From Daphnia carinata (taxonomy: Eukaryota; Arthropoda; Branchiopoda; Diplostraca; Daphniidae), in contig NC_081331.1 of the NCBI RefSeq assembly GCF_022539665.2, forward strand, positions 2,824,501 to 2,888,500: a stretch of DNA of 64,000 nucleotides, given 5' to 3'. The translations under genes were made by a program, and so were the position numbers. Under the pieces are notes generated by a model. That model saw only the letters and a list, made by a program, of their open reading frames with translations. It had not been told where the DNA came from and did no database searches. Within the stretch, counting starts at the first letter, position 1, and every line of letters starts with the position of its first letter. This document shows positions 28,150-39,252 of this stretch, piece by piece.

Positions 28150-28155
28150 AATAAA
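28150..28155 (+). promoter_or_regulatory. Candidate poly(A) signal of MCRIP2
   Basis: AATAAA about 400 bp after the MCRIP2 stop codon in otherwise non-coding sequence. Assigned by position only; no GU-rich element was verified. Confidence 0.4.
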
Positions 28156-29124
28156 TTTGAAGCGAGGGAGGGTGGAATAGGGTAGGCCCCATTATTATTT
28201 TTTTTCCTTTTTGTTCCAAAGTTCATTTTCTACCCCAGTTTTTTTTCCGTTGGTTGTTGGTCGGAACTCATTAGAAGCATGTGATACTGGTTGGGGGAGA
28301 GTGGAAGAGACAGAATATTGTGTAGTTGAAAAAAAGAAGTAAATGTGTAGTTGAAAAAAGAGGTGGGTTGTAAAATTTAAAGTCAAACGCACACCGGCCA
28401 CATCTTGTGTGCCCTGCTTTCTTGGCCCTGGTCCTTTGTCTTCTAGATATCAGGTTTCGTTTTGTAGGAACCAAAAAAGGACCACATGTTTCAACCAGCG
28501 GCCATTTTGACTTACCCTTTCTACCAATTATTTGTTTTGTTTTGATTTTATTTTAAATTCATGATTTTTGTTTCTGAATGAATGTCTGAAAGCCTGTTGG
28601 TCTGATGAATAGTCGATAAGAAAAATTGTAGTTAATGGTGATGAAATGTTAAGGGAAAACATGTGACCTGATGCCCCCTCCCCATGTAATCGAAAATGTT
28701 CGGGTGTGTGAGGTCCCTAGTGAAGGTATCCAACCCACCTATCGAAGCCTTACGGATGAAGGATGTATTACGATCGCTGTTCGCTATTTGATCTGCATCT
28801 AAAGACCGTAAGACTACGATTAGGAATCTCGCACTTCACGTGGTCTGTGCCGTTTGTTGATCAGTTTTAAAAAGACGAAAGAAAAACCCATAAATCAATT
28901 TCCGTCTCATCTCCCCCTCGATCACCTCGATGTAGTCGCAATTGTTCGGTTGACAATATAAAAAATGCTATATATATACAAAAAAAAACAAGAACTTGCC
29001 GTTTCATTTCCATATCTTTACCGAAGAACTTTGAATCTTATCAACCAATATTTTCCTATTTTTTTTTTTGTTTTCCTATTTTTTTTTGTTTTTTGTTTTT
29101 TGTTTTAAAACATTGTATTTTCAG

Positions 29125-29245
29125 GGAAAGTTGGGTCTATCGACCTTAGCGATTTTAGGAACAGATAACGAAGGTGAAGGTAGAAAAGGGCATGGCAACA
29201 TCTAGTTTAATGCATGAAGATCAATCCCCCTATGTTAACCTGAAG
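29125..29245 (+). other. Exon-like segment with start codon and strong donor, unassigned
   Basis: A polypyrimidine tract and TTTTCAG (acceptor to 29124) lead into a segment that contains ATG at 29192. It opens 18 codons, MATSSLMHEDQSPYVNLK, ending at a consensus donor AAG|GTAAGG (29245/29246), phase 0. No in-frame continuation into the SHPK first exon exists (phase is wrong). The acceptor near 29500 would give only NKFS and a stop. It could be the first coding exon of an unseen gene, a 5' UTR exon of SHPK with an upstream ORF, or an alternative MCRIP2 3' exon. Confidence 0.3.
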
Positions 29246-29736
29246 GTAAGGAGTACGGACTTGGAAGTCGATCTCGTTATAAGAAAAAAAAACTAAGTGA
29301 AGAGAAAAACAAACCTGAGATGGGAGTACTGCTAGACTAATGACGCCTTTAAAGCATTTGTTTTCTATTTTCTAACCGGTTTTAACCTGCTTGACGCGCT
29401 TATGGATTGCTATAGGGCACACAGTCCAAATCAAAACATCTTTTAAGCATACTTGGATTTAACCTTAACTCGTTTTAATGTCTGCCATTGTTGTTTTTCA
29501 GAATAAATTTTCTTAAACCGAATATGTAACAGACATTTCCTGGTTTTTCATACCAAAGAAATTCTAGTTCTGTAAATGGCCGATAGATGAACTTTGCAGA
29601 CAGCCCTTGGTTGAAACATAGAAATCAAAACAAACCCTTGGACCTCGGGACGGAGCAGTGCATAACGAGATCCTGACAAATAAACAACTTCGAAATATCA
29701 ACTGGCAAACGAACAAATAGTGAAGGAACATTAGAC

Positions 29737-31205
29737 ATGGCTACAGGAGCCAATTTCGTCCTCGGTCTGGATTTAGGAACGACTTCGGTAAAAGTTTGCG
29801 TCGTAGATATCCAATCGCGCAAAGTGGTTGCCAAACAAAGTAAGGATACGCAGGCCGGCGAAGGAGCAGAACAGGACGTTTCCAAAATAATATCGGCCGT
29901 TCATAATTGCATTGGACGGATTCCGAGAGATTTACTAAAAAATGTTACAAGTATTGGTGTTTGTGGCCAGATGCATGGTGTTTTGCTGTGGAATCGAGAA
30001 ACTGCTTGGAACACATCTACTACAAATGACCGCTTTGAGTTGGGTAAGGGTCAGATTACCTCATTGTATACATGGCAAGATTCAAGGTGCACATTGGAAT
30101 TCCTAAGTGAAATACCCAAACCTGACTCTCATTTAAGAATTGCATCGGGATATGGATGTGCCACACTTTTATGGAAGTTGAAACATGAACCAGAAGAACT
30201 TTCCCTTTACAGCTGTGCAGGAACCATACAAGACTTTCTTGTAGCCATGTTGTGTGACTTGGACAGCCCAGTCATGTCCATCCAAAATGCTGCCAGCTGG
30301 GGATACTTTAGTACCCAAGAAAACACATGGAATCTGGATATCTTGAAATCAGTTGACTTTCCCATCCATCTTCTACCCAAAGTAGTTGATCCTGGTTCGG
30401 TAGCGGGTACCTTGTCGAAAGCTTGGTACGGTATCCCTCGTGGAACAGAAGTGCTGACGGCTTTAGGAGACATGCAATGCTCAGTTTTGTCTACACTTGT
30501 TAGCGAGACTGCTTGCACTGCAGTTTTAAACATCTCAACCTCTGCTCAATTATCATTCCCCATGCCAGCTGATTTTACCCCACCAAATACTCAGTCCTCT
30601 ATTGAATATTTTCCCTACTTTGACGATCGCTATCTTGCGGTTGCTGCCTCTCTTAATGGCGGTAACGTGATGGCAGCCTTTATCCGAATGTTACAATCTT
30701 GGATGCAAGACTTGGGTTTTGGAGTTCCTCAAAGCTTAATATGGGATAAAATGTTAACTCTGGTGAAGCACGCTAATTCAGCGGAACAGAGCATGACTAT
30801 TATTCCGACCCTATTTGGTGAACGTCATCTTTCTGCTGTGCCAGCTGCTGAAGTGTTCAACATAAACTCTGGGAATATTAGCCTTGGTAACGTAGCGAAG
30901 GCACTCTTTGAAGGACTTATCACCAACTTACACAAGTAATAATTTTTCGTAACCTTTCTTGATATCTTTATGGTTATGTAGAATCTGATTCCTTTTCGTC
31001 GTTTAATAGCATGATGTCTACTACACTGTTGGAACAATATGGAGTGACACAGTTAGTTGGGACAGGATCTGCGCTTAGTCGTAATCAACCTCTTCAACAA
31101 CAAGTAGCCGCCCAGTATAAAAACATTCCATTTAAAACTGTTCAAGAAGGAGATGCATCTTACGGAGCAGCTTTGGCAACGTTGGCGCCAATGTCCCCTA
31201 ATTGA
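29737..31205 (+). CDS. SHPK: Sedoheptulokinase
   Basis: SHPK phosphorylates sedoheptulose to sedoheptulose 7-phosphate, feeding the non-oxidative pentose phosphate pathway in the cytosol. It belongs to the FGGY sugar-kinase family. Two exons: 29737-30935 and 31010-31205, joined at NLH|NMM by a 74-bp GT-AG intron; 464 residues (human 478). The start codon is followed at once by the phosphate-binding FVLGLDLGTTSVKVCVVD. Further family blocks are GQMHGVLLWN, TWQDSRC, GYGCATLLWKLK, AASWGYF, LLPKVVDPGSVAG, ALGDMQCSVL (carrying the likely catalytic Asp), VLNISTSAQL, FPYFDDRYLAVAASLNGGNV and GERHLS. Exon 2 holds the C-terminal GSGSALSRN and GDASYGAAL motifs. These follow the human protein closely in order and spacing. 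TOP3A begins about 350 bp downstream on the same strand. Confidence 0.95.
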
Positions 31206-31440
31206 TAGAATCGTATCAATATTTTTCCATAGTCCTTTTCGACATACTTTACTTGCCATTCTTTGCCAAAATAGTTAACAGATATTACTAGGATAATCTA
31301 GCATAAATTAGCTTCGCACTAAGTCATTCACGCGCAACTTCGACTCAGCTGCACTCGCCAAAAATTTAGTATTAAATTGCGTTTAGTATTATAAGACTAT
31401 GTTGGTGTTTTTTTTTTATGTACATTTTTTTGCTCTTAAA

Positions 31441-31446
31441 AATAAA
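31441..31446 (+). promoter_or_regulatory. Candidate poly(A) signal of SHPK
   Basis: AATAAA about 235 bp after the SHPK stop, inside the 346-bp spacer (31206-31551) before TOP3A. That spacer must also hold the TOP3A promoter and 5' UTR; nothing else is visible in it. Confidence 0.55.
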
Positions 31447-31551
31447 TACGTCTGTCTAGACTTTTTGCCAACGAGCTATGAATTTATGATTATGAAAAAT
31501 GAAACGAACAAACGGTAATAAATACTGAAAGACAGAAAAGGCTTCGGAAGA

Positions 31552-34500
31552 TTGCCATCTTGGCGGGAAGCCCATTCACCTTGTCTGCTCGCAAGAGCTT
31601 GTGAAGTAATGTTATTATTTCCTCGTTTGAAATTGTTTTCACGGAGTAAACAAGTTCAGTTTAATGTTGTAGTGTTTACTAGATGTTGTGAAACGTACGC
31701 CAAATCGGCTAGTACTTGTAAGATGGTACAGGTGCGTGTTGAAACATCACGAGGAAACAATTTTTTTTTCTATTATCAGAAAATGTGTTTTGAAATTACC
31801 GATTGATCTCTGAAGGTACTGAATGTCGCTGAGAAAAATGACGCTGCCAAAAATATAGCAGAACTCCTTTCTCGCGGTAAACAATTACATTAATACATTT
31901 TTTGGGTAATAGGTTAAAGCTGAATGGTTGTTTTGTCAGGTCGCATGAACCGCAGAGAAGGAAGAAGCAAATTCAACAAAATCTATGAATTTGAACATAA
32001 CCTTTTTAACCAAACTGTAAAAATGATAGTTACTTCAGTTTCAGGCCATCTGTTGTCTTCAGACTTTGTTGGAAATTACAAGAAATGGCAAGGGATCAAT
32101 CCTGTTGCCCTGTTTGAAGCACCAATCCACAAATTCTGTTCTGAAGATTACCAAAATATTAAAAGAACCTTAGAAGATGAAACCAAAAAGAGCAAATATT
32201 TGATTATTTGGACAGATTGTGATAGAGAGGGTGAGAACATTGGCTATGAAATAATCCAAGTGTGTCAAGCAATTAAGCCCAATATTGGGGTGTTTAGAGC
32301 AAAATTTTCTGAAATTACATATCAGGTAACATGCTGTAAATTTTTGTTCACAATAAACTTTTGTACCCATTTTCAGTTTGCATTAGTCAGTAGCACGGGC
32401 ACTGCAGAATTTGGGCCCTCCTAACAAAAATGTCAGTGATGCTGTTGATGTAAGAATTGAACTTGATCTTAGAATTGGAGCTGCTTTCACAAGGTTTCAG
32501 ACTCTTAGACTTCAAAAAGTTTTCCCCAACAGTCTTGGTAGATTATTTCTTTATTTTTATATTTATTTTACTTATTAACTAATTTTTCTTTTTCTACAAG
32601 TTTTTACCTTTATGTTGTTACTTGTATAGTTAATACTATGTTTTGGTTTCCTTAAAATTTTTAGGACAATCCATGATAAGTTACGGATCTTGTCAGTTCC
32701 CTACATTAGGTTTTATCGTCGAGCGTTACAGAGCCATTGAGGATTTTGTCGATGAAAAATTTTGGAAACTGAAGGTTGTCTGGGAACTCAACGAAGAAGA
32801 ACGCGTGGAATTTCTCTGGAAAAGGCACCATTTATTCAACCAAACGGTGGTGCAAATTCTTCTTGAAAAGTATTACCACCAAGAACTTATCACAAATCAA
32901 GCGAGTTATATGTTGGTTATGTCACCATCTGTTACTTATAAGGTGTCTGGAGAATCCTGAAGCTGACATCGTCAAGGTTCAAACAAAGAACAAAAGCAAA
33001 TGGAGACCTTTACCACTGGACACTGTTGTACGTGAAATTTCCATTTAATTTATTCTTACTTTTTGCACACTTAAAAATTATGCATATATGATACAGGAAC
33101 TTGAAAAACTAGCGTCCAGGAAATTGCGGATCAACGCCAAAGAAACCATGAAAATTGCTGAAAAACTGTATACTCAAGGGTACATCAGTTATCCCCGTAC
33201 GGAAACAAATATATTTCCCAAAGAATTAGATCTCAATCCCCTAGTTCAATGTCAGGTAATTACAAATCTTTTCTAGCCAGAGAAATTTTGAATTCCACTA
33301 AAGTTTCCTATACTTAGACGGTCGATCCGTCTTGGGGAGGATTTGCGCAACGTGTATTGGACGAAGGATTGAATCCTCGCCAAGGCAAAAAATCTGATCA
33401 GGCCCATCCTCCGATCCACCCGACAAAATATGCAGGAAATTTGGCTAACGAGAATGAACGAAAACTTTACGAGTTTATCGTCCGTCATTTCTTAGCCTGC
33501 GTCAGCAAGGATGCCCAAGTAAAATAACTCCTATTTTATTATTTTTCTCGCAGTCTGTGTAAATATATCTCTGTAGGGCTATGAAACGGTTGCAGAAATT
33601 CAAATCCAAGAAGAAGGTTTTGTTACTAGCGGATTGCAAATAGTTGCAAGAAACTATTTGGAAGTATATCCCTACGAACGATGGAGTGATCGTAGTCTTC
33701 CTCTGCTCAACCAAGGCGAACGATTCACTGTATTTTGCCCGTGTTTTCTAAAAAGTTTCAAAAGACAAAATTTTAATGATAAATTCCGTTTTTCGATTCT
33801 TCTTAGCCAACATCGATAACCATGGAAGAGGGCGCCACCTGTGCACCCCAACTGCTAAGCGAAGCTGACCTGATTTCGCTAATGGAAAAACACGGTATTG
33901 GTACAGACGCCACTCACGCCGATCATATTGAGACGATCAAAGCACGACAATACGCTGGTGTGCAAGCCGATGGACGCTTCTTACCCTGTTCTTTGGGTAT
34001 GGGGCTCGTACAAGGTTACGACGCAATGGGTATCGCTCTTTCAAAGCCAAACCTTAGAGCTGAACTAGAAGCTGATTTGAAAAGGTTCTTTCAATATAAA
34101 ATTGTTATCTTCAGTACATTTGAATGTCGTAATATTTGCAGAGTGTGTGACGGAGAAAGAAGTCCGAACGAAGTTCTGAGAGAGCAGATTGATAGATACC
34201 GACAGGTTTTTGTGCAAGCCATGGAGCAGGTACGTTTACTGATTCGTTTAGTAAAAAATTATGTTAATCGAGATGCAAACCCACATATTAGGTGACCAAA
34301 ATCGATGAAGCCCTTTCGACATTCTTCGATGAAGAACGACAAGAAGCGCCAGCTCCTTATCCTGACGCGGGTCCGAATGGCAATACAACTTACTGCAGAT
34401 GTCCATCATGCAACTTGGACATCATTTTGCGGCGTAAAAAGGACAACAATGGGTTCTTTTTCTCTTGCATGGGATATCCGCAGTGTAAAATTGCTTTGTG

Positions 34501-35815
34501 GTTGCCGGCCACTGTACAACATGTAGAAATCGATGCGCAAACGTGCCCAACGGTCAGTTTATTATTTTTCCTATTTATTTAACTATTTATTTGCGTCGGT
34601 TAACAAAACTTCTTTAGTGCCCATCTCATCCGCCTCTGGTGCGTTTCAAGTTCAGCCCAGGCGCATACTCTCCATTTTATCCTGATAATCATCGCGGTTG
34701 TATTGGTGGATGTAACCCTAATTTCATTGAGCTGCTGGGCATTCGCCCACTAGCGTCGCAGCCACGAAACCAAAATAACCCTCAGTCAAATAACACGACA
34801 ACAGCAAACGAATCGCGAAATTCTTCTGGTTACGCATCAGGATCGCAAAGCTTTGCTTCTTCTGCAAATAGCACACGTTCCTCGGTCGTGGGTGTTACGA
34901 GTTCAATTCCACCTCCCAGACCTCAAGCCCAGTCTCGTCCAGCAACATCTAGTAATACTCGGATTGTATCCGGTTCTAGCAACAGAAATACGAGACCACC
35001 TGCTCCACCAGCGGCCCCCGCAGCTAACCAATCAAATGCTTCATCACAGCCGTATTTTCGTCAACCCATTCCTCTGCCGCAGAGATCTGAAAACAACAGG
35101 TAATTCTGAATTTTTATTTGGGTTTCACTTCAGTTATATACTAACTTGCATTTATGGAATTTAGTGATAGCGTGATTGTGTGTAATTGTAGCCAAGATGC
35201 TATTCTATTGACGGTTCGAAAAGAGGGGCCCAACACAGGGCGGCAGTTTTATAAATGTGCAAAACAGCAGGATGGCTGTGACTTTTTCCTGTGGGCGGAT
35301 ACTCCTGCCCCGATTCCTTCTAGCAGTGGAGCCGGGGAGCCGACATTCCGCCCACCGGCTGCCCGGAATCAACAGCCTGATGGTGGTGACTCGGAGTGCT
35401 GTAACTGCGATGGTGGTCGTGAACCTGCCACGATACGAACAACGCAAAAACCAGGCCCGAATTGCGGACGCCAATTCTATTGTTGTGGAAAACCCCGCGA
35501 AGCGCAGTGCAATTTTTTTAAGTGGGTGGACGACAATGGCGCTAGTGGAGGCGGATTTGATCAAGGTCCCCGAGAAGCTTTCGGTAGAGGAGGAGCAGGA
35601 TCCAGCCGGGGTACCACTAGTTCCAGAGGGCGAGGAAGAGGCCGTGGCCGTGGGAGCTCAAATGAATCGTCGGCCACCGGCGAAAGAAGAACAAGAAAAT
35701 GTGGAAATTGCGGTGAAGAAGGTACAGTTCGTTTATCTTTTTTCTTGTTTGCCTTTTCATGTGTCAACCTTTAATTGCAGGCCATACCAGGAATCGGTGT
35801 CCTGATATGGAATAA
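31552..35815 (+). CDS. TOP3A: DNA topoisomerase III alpha
   Basis: TOP3A is a type IA topoisomerase that dissolves double Holliday junctions with BLM/RMI in the nucleus and resolves mitochondrial DNA. Exons: 31552-31731, 31816-31876, 31940-32325, 32387-32537, 32665-32869, 32943-33027, 33097-33255, 33318-33518, 33577-33729, 33807-34084, 34142-34229, 34292-34552, 34618-35099, 35165-35721, 35781-35815; up to 1093 residues. Seen: Toprim with VAEKNDAAK and WTDCDREGENIG; the active-site SYPRTET (Tyr near 388); HGIGTDATHA; Cys4 fingers (CPSC...CMGYPQC; CPSH...CIGGC); two GRF fingers near 901-945 and 962-1007; an RGRGRG stretch; a final CCHC knuckle CGNCGEEGHTRNRC. The GRF fingers and knuckle separate it from TOP3B. 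In-frame ATGs at 31552, 31609 and 31723 could give long (mitochondrial) and short (nuclear) forms. Exon 4 uses an acceptor at TTAG|TC; two nearby AGs would bring a stop. Confidence 0.93.
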
Positions 35816-37140
35816 TATCATTTTTAATCGTCCTATCGCCCCATTTATTCAAACAGAAATTGTTTCATTGGAAGCATGACATACGTTTTGCAACCATAAG
35901 ATCAAGAAACGCTTTTTGTTCGTTTTAATTGTTTTAATTCTGATTATTTGTTGATGGGAGATGTGGCGTTATCCTGATGTGCTATTACAAAAGAAGAAAA
36001 TCATGACAAGATTTATATTACCGTGAACGTAAGTTATGGTTGAAACTGAGTGAATTGCTTTTGATTCTCAGACATTGCATGACGATAATGCGACGCTGAC
36101 AAGAATGAAGCATTCCGCAAAAAATTTTGGTTTGTCTAAACGAATCACTCGTATGGGTGTACTTGACTTGCTAACGTTTAAATCTTTTCCCCGACGACTT
36201 GTAATCTTGTCCAACAATGAATTCAGCTCCGACGGTTATCATCACCTATTCAGGTTAAACAACTGATGACAAATCATTTAATTACATAATTATAAATTTT
36301 ATATTTTCCAGATGGGGGTAGCTGTTGTATAGCACTTGTGTGTTGGAGGCCAGAGTAACAGAATGATAAGGTAGCAGGCAAATGTTAGAATTTTGTGCTA
36401 TTCTGTTTTATGTAACTCGATATCGCTCTAATGTCCTGTTCGTTTGTCGCAGTGTTGCCCTTAATGGTTCGTTTTTGGTGCGTTTGACAGTGAGATATGG
36501 GATCCTACAAAAAATGTATCTAGCGCCGGTAAGTACTTAGTTTTTACGTTAATGCTTTGTATACTTATTACTTGATTCAGTCGTTAACTGTCTCGTATGC
36601 TACCATAACTTATCCATCTACAATCCTATTCCCTTCGGTAACGGTAACTCAAATCCGTTTTGCTCATTGATCTTGTATTTGAAGTGAGATTCCCAAAACT
36701 TTGCCCTCCACTCACAACAATGCCCTTTGTGCGAACGAGCATATGATACAAATTTGTTTTCTTTAAAAATAGAATAGCAAATAGTTACGTGCAGCATATT
36801 AAAACAAAATTAGGAGAAGTGGACATAATGCATTTTATCTTGGTTAATTACTTCTCGTCTCTAGATTCGAGCCATTACAGACATTGTTGTCCTAGGCATT
36901 TTACCTGATAATTGCGTCCTTTATTCAATGCCCCCTGCCCACCCCGAGTATTGTTTTGATCAGCAGATAACACCTTAGTTCAAAGGTGATTTCAAAGCGC
37001 GATTTTAGTGGCACCCAATGATACGTGAGTATATTAGTTAATATCAGTGTTTCTTTTTGCAGTAAGATCAATTGCTAACTTGTGTATTCACGTTGCACAT
37101 GTTGTTTAACAGCTGTTCTCATTTGTTCTATAAGAAAAAT
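35816..37140. other. Spacer between TOP3A and the chitin-binding array
   Basis: About 1.3 kb with no supportable exon. A 63-codon open frame at 36075-36266 has no recognised motif and no strong splice partners. The last 200 bp (from about 36940) share recognisable sequence with the region upstream of array gene 2 (from about 39050), for example GTATTGTTTTGATC versus TTATTGTTTTGATCGAAAG followed by GATAAC and TTAGTTCAAAG. This marks the left end of a tandem duplication. Confidence 0.55.
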
Positions 37141-38737
37141 ATGGTGGGACGGTGGGTGCACTTATTGTTAGTCTTTGTCGTTGTTAAAGGTACGTTTTGA
37201 TCCTTGCTATTCCTCTACTTCACTTTATAGGTAGTTGCATTTGTCTTTCCTTTTCCACCAGGCTTCTCTTGCAGAGTGTGGAAGGGATTGCCGCAAGTGG
37301 TAAGCCATTTGTTTCTTAGCAATAAAGACATCCTTTTTTGCCGTGAAATGCAACTTGGTTCAATTTGCGTCTTTAGAACTAAATTCAACGCAAGGCTTCT
37401 ATTTCCGCGTGGCTTTCATTGTAATCAAGCAGTCGCTTTGTTTTATTGGGTTCTTCTTTTTACCTGTTGAGCAGTTTGTCGAACCTAGCTGCCCGGAAGA
37501 AGAAGGCTTCTTCACTGTGGATAATCAGTGCACAAGAGAATTCCACTACTGCCTAAATGGAGATGTCATTTATGAACAGGTAAGTCAAATGCATAATATG
37601 CTGTTCCACCACATGGGCTACAATTTACATGATTCAAACGCCTAAATTGATACCATAACTAACTTAAAACCAAACGTCTTATCATGGGAACCTTGACTTT
37701 AATAGGAATGCCCGGAGCTAGACGTTTTTGATCCATTGTTGAAAACATGCGTCGACCCAGCGACTTGTTTCGGTAAATTTTCGTATAATACGTTTTTAAG
37801 TCTCATCGAACCCCTGTTTTGAATTTGTATTCGTACATCACTTAATATTTCAAACCTCGAATACTTACTGTAAACAAATCCCATTATAAAAAAACAAGCA
37901 ACGTCAATGGTTTTTTTTTCATAGATTGTCCTCCAGAAGATGGGGTACATCCTGTACCCCAAAACTGCACAGGCAAATATTATCAATGTACCAGTGGAGT
38001 ACCAGAAAAGCTGGTATTAAGAATCATGTCTTTTCGTTTGCAATCTTCTTTTCTAAACGAAAAATTCCTATTTATTACTTAAATGTAAAATGCAGAGCTG
38101 TCCTGCCGATTACATTTTTGATCCAGTGACGTATGAATGTACTCTGGCCGAGCAAGCTTCATGCGGTTAGCAACCTCTTGACTTTACGTCGTCAGAGCCT
38201 GTAGATCGTTCATAATTTTTTTGTAACATTCTGGTTTTTTTTTCAGCGGCGCGAATGCAATGCAGTGAAGATGGTTTTTTTCCATTTCCAGGTATACTGT
38301 GTATTGTAAATAAAACTCCAAATCCGCAATTAGTGAATAATGTGATTGGCAGGAGAATGTACCGCGTTGTATTTTTGCTGTGTTGGAGGCGAAAGCTTTA
38401 CGATGGTAATTTCATTTTTTAAATTTCGACACGTTCTTACTTACTATTCGTTGTTTTCCTTACACTCATCCATTTTTTAGTATTGCCCTTCAGATACGGT
38501 TTTTGACCCAAGTATTTTGACATGTGTGCCGATAGAAGCTGCGTCATGCACGCGTAAGTATACCTGATTGAATTCTCAACTATCTTTTTCGGTTTCTTTG
38601 CCACTATCTTCTCCTCTAATTGGTCAGCTGGACCGAAGACGACTACTACTGCGAAATTGACTGACAGAACTATACCCCAACCACCACTACTACTCCAATC
38701 ACAGCCATTACCACCACTACCGCATCCCAACAAGTAG
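37141..38737 (+). CDS. CBM14 array gene 1: three-domain chitin-binding protein, truncated in linker
   Basis: Secreted chitin-binding protein (family inference). Exons: 37141-37189, 37262-37299, 37475-37579, 37706-37772, 37925-38013, 38096-38165, 38247-38291, 38353-38405, 38481-38553, 38628-38737; 232 residues. Signal peptide MVGRWVHLLLVFVVVKG, then three CBM14 domains with the C-(x)n-YY/HY-x-C and CPxxxxFDPxxxxC pattern: CPEEEGFF...HYCLNG, CPPEDGVH...YYQCTSG, CSEDGFFP...YFCCVGG. The last exon starts the Thr-rich linker (PGPKTTTT) but shifts frame within it and reads QPPLLLQSQPLPPLPH to a stop. The alternative frame just ahead spells TPTTTTPITAITTTT, as in its duplicate, gene 2. So two further domains present in gene 2 are absent here. 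TATAAG lies just upstream of the ATG. Confidence 0.85.
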
Positions 38738-39252
38738 CCTACCCAACTGCCACGAGAACTCTTACCAGCCCATTGGTAGCTTTCCAATGCCTATCGTAAA
38801 CATTGTGCTTTCGCACTACCTGTAGCAAAGAGACCAAATAACAATGTTACGTAAAGGAATGAGTTGCTGACAATGGACGGAATACCAGCTGAACAATTTT
38901 TATTGCTTACAAGTGCGTCACTGTTTAAACACACTATATGACAGTCACTGTTATGTGTTTTTTGTGTAATGTAGCCATGCCACTGAGCCTTTTCAAATAA
39001 TACTTCCTTTTGTCTCGTATCTGGGTAAGGTACACCTCCCGCCTCCCCCTCCGAAATTATTGTTTTGATCGAAAGATAACGCGTTAGTTCAAAGTCTATT
39101 TTAAAGTGTGATTTTAATGACCTCCAACGACATGCGGATAGAGTAGTTAAAATCGCGTTTCATCTTCCTGTAAGATCAATCGCTACCTGGTGTTTGCACG
39201 GTGTACGTGTCGCTTCATTCCTGCTCGTCGCCATCTGTTCTATAAGAAAAAG
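38738..39252. other. Spacer with decayed gene 1 tail and gene 2 promoter
   Basis: The first part, to about 38820, continues the abandoned Thr-rich frame, ending VAFQC then a stop, perhaps the remnant of the fourth CBM14 domain start. From about 39050 the sequence resembles the upstream region of gene 1. TCTATAAGAAAAAG sits directly before the gene 2 start, as before gene 1. Confidence 0.5.

Larger units (their letters stand above)
27755..29736. other. MCRIP2 3' region and spacer before SHPK
   Basis: Mostly non-coding and T/A-rich. It carries an AATAAA (28150-28155) about 400 bp past the MCRIP2 stop, a plausible poly(A) signal. It also holds one exon-like segment at 29125-29245, described separately. 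The remaining short open frames look like chance. Confidence 0.5.

Noticed and set aside
36075..36266. 63-codon frame after TOP3A
   Set aside because: No motif, and it lies past the TOP3A stop in what looks like 3' UTR or spacer.
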